The position numbers and the translations under genes are program-made. The notes below the pieces were generated by a model, which ran no database searches, was not told where the DNA came from, and was given only the letters and a program-made list of their open reading frames with translations. 64,000 nt of DNA from Lagopus muta. Taxonomy: Eukaryota; Chordata; Aves; Galliformes; Phasianidae. Below, one piece after another: positions 58,721-64,000 of this stretch. The first letter of the stretch is position 1; every line of letters begins with the position of its first letter. The stretch is taken from the NCBI RefSeq assembly GCF_023343835.1, contig NC_064444.1, forward strand, positions 10,530,719 through 10,594,718. The letters are read 5' to 3'.

Positions 58721-59090
58721 AAAACAAAGTTCTAGAATGTAATTATTTCAGCGTTTACATTTTTCTTTTCCATCCACCCTCTTCCCTCAGTGCTGTGCAT
58801 CTGTGGACCTTAGCATTCTCTGCCAGGTGTCCGGACTGCGCCTGGAGGTGGGCAGCCTGCCCACACAGATACCGAGGTCAGTCGCTTCCCCTTTTGAAGC
58901 ACTTTTGCTGGAGCCAGGACACCCCCACCTGCTGGAAGAATTAAGGAAGCAGCCTTATATTGGCAATTAGGTCTTAACCTGGAAGCGCAGGCAGCGATTG
59001 TAGCGAGGTAGTCCAGCAACAAAGCGGCTGCACCGACAAGCAGTGCCAAAAGCGGAGGTGCTGAGGCATTCGCTCACAAGCGGCCCTGGG
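58721..59090. other. intronic sequence, GC-richer, no exon recognised
   Basis: Mixed composition with short open frames on both strands that are unrecognised. No repeats or decisive motifs were seen. Confidence 0.4.
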
Positions 59091-59099
59091 CGAGTGCCG

Positions 59100-59420
59100 T
59101 GTGCAGCCTGGGTAAACTAGTTCCAAGTTGACAAACTATTGAATGTTTCCTGCCCGGAACATGGTGCAAAAATCTCATAAACAGGAGTGGTAGGTAAAAT
59201 TAGGTGAGAGTGGCTTTTTGCTGAATCAGCCTTGAATTTGCACAGATAGATGGTATTTTTGAAATGCTGCTTGTCACATGAAATCTGAGTGCGGGAAGCC
59301 TGCCTAGCATGAGGGAATTAGAGCAACATTTAATAAACAATGTGGAGCATTTAGGTTGTAATGTGTTTCACTGAGCCATCAGGGACTTTATGGAGAGAAT
59401 TTACAGAAAAGAGTTTTTCA
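59100..59420. promoter_or_regulatory. candidate conserved element
   Basis: Non-repetitive block with AACTAGTTCCAAGTTGACAAAC, AAATTAGGTGAG (T-box-like GGTGAG next to a homeodomain core), TGCTGAATCAGC (palindromic MAF-like TGCTGANTCAGC at 59219-59230) and TTTAATAAACAATG (FOX and SOX cores). The MAF-type palindrome is exact. Enhancer status is inferred. Confidence 0.35.
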
Positions 59421-59689
59421 GAAATCTGCTGTTTGTTATTGTTTCTTCCAGTTTGGTTCAGCTTGCTTTTGGTGTGCTCCGTCAGCTGCCGAAAGTAAGA
59501 AGAATTCAAGTTTATGTTCTTCATTAAAGTCCAGCATCTTGAGAAAAATCTGCACGAACATAATATTTTCTATAAAGTCTTCAGCAGCAGAAGGTGAAAC
59601 TTTGATCTCCTACCCCTGCACTTGTGTAACACAGTAGGTAATTGAAGTACAAGTGCCAATTTGCTGGAACAATTGTAAACACACCTTGA

Positions 59690-60080
59690 TACAAATGGCA
59701 TCATTGCATTCTTACTGATTAGAAAACTTTGCTATTAATAGACACAAAGTCCATTTCAGGTGTAATTGGTAAGGAGCTGAGTGCACTCATGGGAAGAAAC
59801 CTTGTTTTGTTTTTTGTTCGCTTTTATTCTTATCCCTTTTTTCAGTTTTATAGCTGGAGACATGATTTATTGCAGCCATCCATCTTTGGGGCTCATCCAT
59901 CACATCCTGGTTGCTAGGCAATCATGGCAGCAGCTGTTTGCTTTGAATCAGACAGAAAAGTTGTCAATCATCAAAGGCAGGTGAATAGCATTAGAAACAC
60001 GCTATTGTCAGACGGAATAATTAATCAAAGAGAGAAAAGATAATTAAAAAGATATGACCCTTGCAAGTACTTGCTCTGGG
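59690..60080. promoter_or_regulatory. candidate conserved element with RFX X-box and PBX-MEIS composite
   Basis: GGTTGCTAGGCAAT at 59909-59922 is an almost ideal RFX X-box (GTTGCTAGGCAAC type). TGTCAATCA at 59962-59970 is the reverse of TGATTGACA, the PBX-MEIS composite. AATAATTAATCAAAG and GATAATTAAAAAG follow. Non-repetitive. The RFX plus TALE pairing repeats the logic of the 49.3 kb cluster, which also carries RFX and TALE sites. Confidence 0.42.
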
Positions 60081-61070
60081 TTGCCTGGAAAAAAGAAAAA
60101 CTGCCTAGTCTTTTCTAGACACTTAAGCAGCTGAGGGCTGATAAAATATGCACTCTGCAGTGCATAGTTTTTAATTAATTGAAAAAGGTTCAACATTCAA
60201 AGACGATGCTGGAGAAAAGTCTGATTATGAGCAGAAGTAATATTTATTGTTTGCATGAAAGGCTTGACATGGAGTTCTAACTTTCTGTCACAAATCTCTT
60301 GCATGCTTGCACTAAGCCTCTTTCAGCATTACTATCTTCACTGGCAGTTACTGGAGTGTGCGGTTAGTCAGTCCAGGGAAGGTCCTATGGCTTTCATCCA
60401 GTCTCTTCATTCTGGGCCACCTTTTCAGTGTATTGTCTCATTTGCCATCCTGTGCAGCAGCTATCGGAGTTGCTCGAGCTCTGCCATCTGAAAGGCAGGT
60501 GAAGCTTGGCGATTCTGAGCAGTGCTCTTCATTCAGCACGCAGAAGGTGTTAAGGAGTAACTTTCTCATTTCCAGTCGGTATGTGGAGAACTGACTCTTG
60601 TGAGCTGATTCCTGAACCAATTTTTCCAGCAGTCCAACTACTTTTAGCTGAAATGACAAAAAGGGTTTTATCAAGCCCGATTTCCAACTCCTTGGAGTTT
60701 GGATTACCTGGCAGGAGGTTCGGCATAGCATGAACCAGCGCAAGCTTACGTAGGGATGCGCTTGTAGTTGAGAGCATCGCTGACCCAGTGCTTGCAAAAG
60801 AGCTTGTGCTGCTGCCACGCCACAAAGTACGTGCATTAGTTGGAACACTGCTGTTGAGCAGAGCTGGGTCTCTGAAGCCAGAGTACCCTGAGCAGTCACT
60901 GTGAGAATGGAATGTCATATTTTTGATGGGTGGGCAAAGCACAAAATTAAAAATACACTCATGTAGACAAATTAAAAATACTTTGGAATTTGTGCATATT
61001 CAGAAGCTGAGGTGTCCATGGACATACCAATCACAGTAGAGCTGAGGTATACTGCTTGCACTAACTGTAG
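60081..61070. other. intronic sequence with unrecognised minus-strand open frames
   Basis: The interval 60438-60942 stays open on the minus strand in two overlapping frames (about 153 and 130 codons). Neither resembles a known protein, codon bias is not evident, and both lack splice-flank or retrocopy signs. Probably chance, aided by local GC. Flanks are AT-rich; a poly(T) run lies at about 61077-61092. Confidence 0.4.
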
Positions 61071-64000
61071 TTGGTTGTTTTTTTTTTTTTTACTATTTTG
61101 TAAGTAGTGAAACAGAGACGTTTTTTGCTTTTGCTTTTACTCTTTTTCTTGACTCCACTTGAGTGCTAGGACCTGATAAAGAAACTTCAAGTTTGTGCAG
61201 CCACGGGAACAGAAATACTGTTTTCAGCATCAAGACCGAATAACAGTGTTGATTATCAGTACAATTTGATGTATGTCATGAAATACTGGGAATTAAAAAC
61301 AACTGAATGAAGATCTTGTGCACCATTATTGCACGTCCCATCCCTTTCACACTGGATAATTCCTTGGTTTATTCTTTGTGTAATTTTCTGCAGCAATCTT
61401 TCAAAAGCAGCTCCTCTGCTAAGTGTGTGTAGCTTACATCACTTTTTCTGCTTTCCCTATTTCACAAATAACCTTTCTAGTATTTACTTAGAAATGGAGA
61501 ACACAGCTAAGAAGGAAACAGCGTAGCATCTGAGTGCTGGTATGACACATCTGCTGTATGGAGCTATGGCAGTTCCCATCCTGGTAGCCGAAAGCTGGGA
61601 CTGCAGTGTGCTCAGATGGCTTAGAGACATCTGTAGCTCTGATGAACATTTTATGTTGGTGAATCCCCCGAACTTTGTGATCACCAAAATTTATGTGAGA
61701 AATAGAGAAGTCACTCTGAAAGCATAGTAGTGTGCATTAGCTTTAGGAATATCCTGCATACATCGTGTGAAAAAGGTCAGCGTTACTCATAGCTAATAGC
61801 ATAGCACTTCTGTGTGAAGTCAGGATGTTATCTAGAGTTGTTGGCAGGTAATTTTTTTAATTGGGTTAAATTCTGATTTTCTTCTAAAAGTAATAATTCT
61901 GTTTGACATATTATTGATATTTTTTGGTCATAGGTGCATAGGCCCTCTGACTGTATAGGGCAGGTAGGTAGATGGTTGTGTGTAGGCATGCAGAGTTTTC
62001 TGCAGCATCTTGTTGTATGTTATATAAATGTGGAGGAGTCTTGCTTGCACGTAGGGCGATATGCTTAGGGCTACAGAACCTTTTCCTTCTTTGTTGTGAA
62101 ACTGCCGCTTCCCCTTTTCAGCACCTCCACTGTCTTTTCTAGTATTTACAGTATTTCTGATCTGCTGATCACAGTTTTATTTATTGGTAGCAGAACTGTG
62201 GCAGTGGTATCCTAATAAGAGGATGTATAGTACTGAAGTCAATAAAATGTTGGATAAGAGATGTATGGATAGGTGGCCGCGTGTTGGAATATAGGCAACT
62301 TACTGTTTGATCTGATAGTGATTTCATAGCTGATTAAAGACAAAAGTTCCTTATGATTATGATAATCTCTTTCCGTCTGCTCATTAAATTTAGGTGTGTC
62401 ATTTCCCACTGATTTTTCTTAGTTTCTTTTCCATGTGTGTTCTTGAGAAGAGTTGGAATAGCTGTTCCTCATTCTCAGTATTTATTGATTCACAAGTGAA
62501 AGAGGTTGGACTCCATGAAAGGATTTTTCTGTCCTAGTCTTCCTCACCCTTCCCCAAGCACAGGTTTATTTTGCATTTCCATGAAAGAAACTGCTTGGGA
62601 AGTTGAAATACCTTGGTACAGTGTGTGCCAAAGCTAAATTGCTTTTTTGTTCATATGGAGTGAAAAATGGACAGAATATGTCAAACATTAGAATCTTAGC
62701 AGATAGTAAACTGTTCTGCTTTAACTGGTGGAAGAATGTGCAAAGAGAATTTAAAATAAACAGTCAAACAATAATCAAGCATTTGTCAGTATTTAGCTCA
62801 CTGCATTAAGCATAGTATATCAGTTTGAACCACAGAGTTACATGACATTTGGGTACTGAGAAAAATACCTGAAGGAAATACAGGTAACCTGCTTGGCTGA
62901 ACCATACCTTATGCTTGACTGCACTGATTAGGCCTATAATGCTTACTTCTTCTCAGTGCACATGCCTGTGTATTCTGCCCTCTTCCAGTAGAGCTCTTTG
63001 GTTTTACTCGTGAGTGCTACGCGTCTTACTGCAAGAGGTCCAGGGTACTCCTGACAGTCTTTAGAGAGCATCATCTCCTTCAAGGATTGAGAATATGTGC
63101 TTACTTCAGAAGATTTCTAATATGAGACACTTCTTATTCCACATTTTTAAGGTTAGTTGCCCTTTTTATTCCTCTCAGTGTAGCTTGCTGTTCCATCTTT
63201 TATACACATAGTGATTTTAGGGTTTCCTAAACCCTACAAGGCTGTGCAGTGATACAGAAATATTTCTTATCTCTAATTTTCAGTTTGTCAGCAGCATGAG
63301 AAACATCTGCAAGCTAAGCCTGGAGCTTGGAAGATGTCCTGACATTCTCTGAGTGAACATCCTTTAGGGTCTGAGCCATGTTGTGCATGAAATACATTTG
63401 AATGTACTTACACAATATGAAGTGTGAAAAGCCTAACATGTTTTCTAGGATATGCACCTTGTCATGGAGGCTGAAGTAAAGGATAATGAACTTACTGTCA
63501 TAGATACGAGATGACTAAGTCATGAAACATGATCGTCCAAGAGTGGACCCAGATGGCCTTGAAGACACAGAATAATCAGATACAAGTCATCAGGCAGCAT
63601 GCTGCTTTCACTCTAATGCCCAGGGAAATTCAGGTATAAAGGAACTGGATTTCAGGAGGAGTCAGAGAAAGGACTCATGCCATGGAGAAGAAAATAGTCT
63701 GATAGGTGAAAATCTGAACTACTGTACGATACTCAAAATAGAAATATCTGAATTTATACTAATTTATTTGTATTTTGTGCCATTGTTTTGCATCTAGACA
63801 TGTTTTGCCTAGTAGTTAACCCAATATTTACCTTGCAGTTGCAATTTATTTAGTCATGATAAATCAAATTTTGATAGCTGCCGTAACGTAGGGAATAAAA
63901 TGGAGAGACATAGACTGAGTGGACTGTCTGGATCTGACTTGTTGCAAATTTTGTTGGAGGAGTATTTGAAAATTAGAAGGTAGAACTTGAAACAGCGAAC
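61071..64000. other. intronic sequence, nothing recognised
   Basis: Ordinary AT-rich intron. No exon, RNA gene, CpG island or clear transposon was found. An 11-base match to the bird CR1 tail word GAGGTTGGACT at 62502-62512 and an RE1 left half TTCAGCACC at 62117-62125 were noted but are too short to call. Confidence 0.45.

Larger units (their letters stand above)
48135..64000 (+). other. TSHZ3: TSHZ intron 1, 5' portion (continues beyond the window)
   Basis: The intron begins with the donor GTACGG, a sub-optimal match to GTRAGT after position +4, and no family coding exon follows before the window ends. TSHZ genes are known for tens of kilobases of intron between the tiny first coding exon and the large second one. 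Its first 10 kb holds long homopolymers and many motif-dense blocks (listed separately). The last 3 kb (61.1-64.0 kb) is ordinary AT-rich sequence. Confidence 0.7.

Noticed and set aside
60438-60942. Overlapping 153- and 130-codon minus-strand open frames in the intron
   Set aside because: No similarity that I recognise, no retrocopy hallmarks (poly(A), flanking duplications) and no splice context; within chance for 64 kb in six frames.
62117-62125. TTCAGCACC, left half of an RE1/NRSF silencer
   Set aside because: The right half (GGACAGCGCC type) is absent at the usual spacings.
62502-62512. GAGGTTGGACT, identical to a word in the bird CR1 3' tail
   Set aside because: Only 11 bases match, and no terminal ATTCTATG-type repeats or further CR1 text follow.
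1-64000. CRISPR arrays, operons, prokaryotic genes, tRNA or rRNA genes
   Set aside because: None seen; splice signals, CpG island and sequence texture are those of vertebrate nuclear DNA.

Overview
The window looks like one end of a vertebrate developmental-gene locus, most likely from a bird. The signs are an extremely GC- and CpG-rich promoter island in an otherwise AT-rich, almost transposon-free desert, a few badly decayed ancient LINE/SINE-type remnants, and no recognisable young mammalian repeats. The species cannot be fixed from sequence alone; a galliform such as chicken is a guess.

Only one protein-coding segment can be supported. At 48095-48134 (+) a 40-base coding piece encodes MPRRKQQAPRRAA plus one base of the next codon, followed at once by a GT splice donor. 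This is the invariant N-terminus of the vertebrate Teashirt zinc-finger homeobox family (TSHZ1/2/3), whose genes have a tiny first coding exon, a very long intron and one large exon carrying the rest. The residues at positions 10 and 12 (R and A) fit TSHZ3 best. The large coding exon is not in this window.

Layout: 1-43.6 kb is a gene desert upstream of the promoter. It has scattered ancient repeats (about 10.5, 16.7-17.5, 23.1, 27.4, 30.6, 34.1 and 37.1 kb) and several non-repetitive blocks that look like conserved non-coding elements. The interval 43.6-48.5 kb is a compound CpG island containing the promoter, the 5' UTR (with short upstream ORFs and CAG and CCT/CCG triplet runs) and coding exon 1. 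From 48135 to the end is the 5' part of intron 1. Its first 10 kb is rich in very long poly(dA:dT) tracts and in motif-dense blocks: PBX-HOX/MEIS, RFX X-box, CRE plus E-box, TALE palindrome, SOX palindrome, POU-like hairpin.

How it would work together: a dosage-sensitive developmental regulator is driven from a CpG-island promoter, with candidate enhancers in the upstream desert and intron 1. No tRNA, rRNA, CRISPR, operon or intact mobile element was seen, and no convincing new biological system. The most interesting signals are the intron-1 regulatory cluster at 49.26-49.39 kb, the homopolymer clustering around the promoter, several long perfect palindromes, and a possible 43-base cassette exon at 50.56 kb. 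Conservation claims are judgements from base composition and motif content; no alignment could be run.
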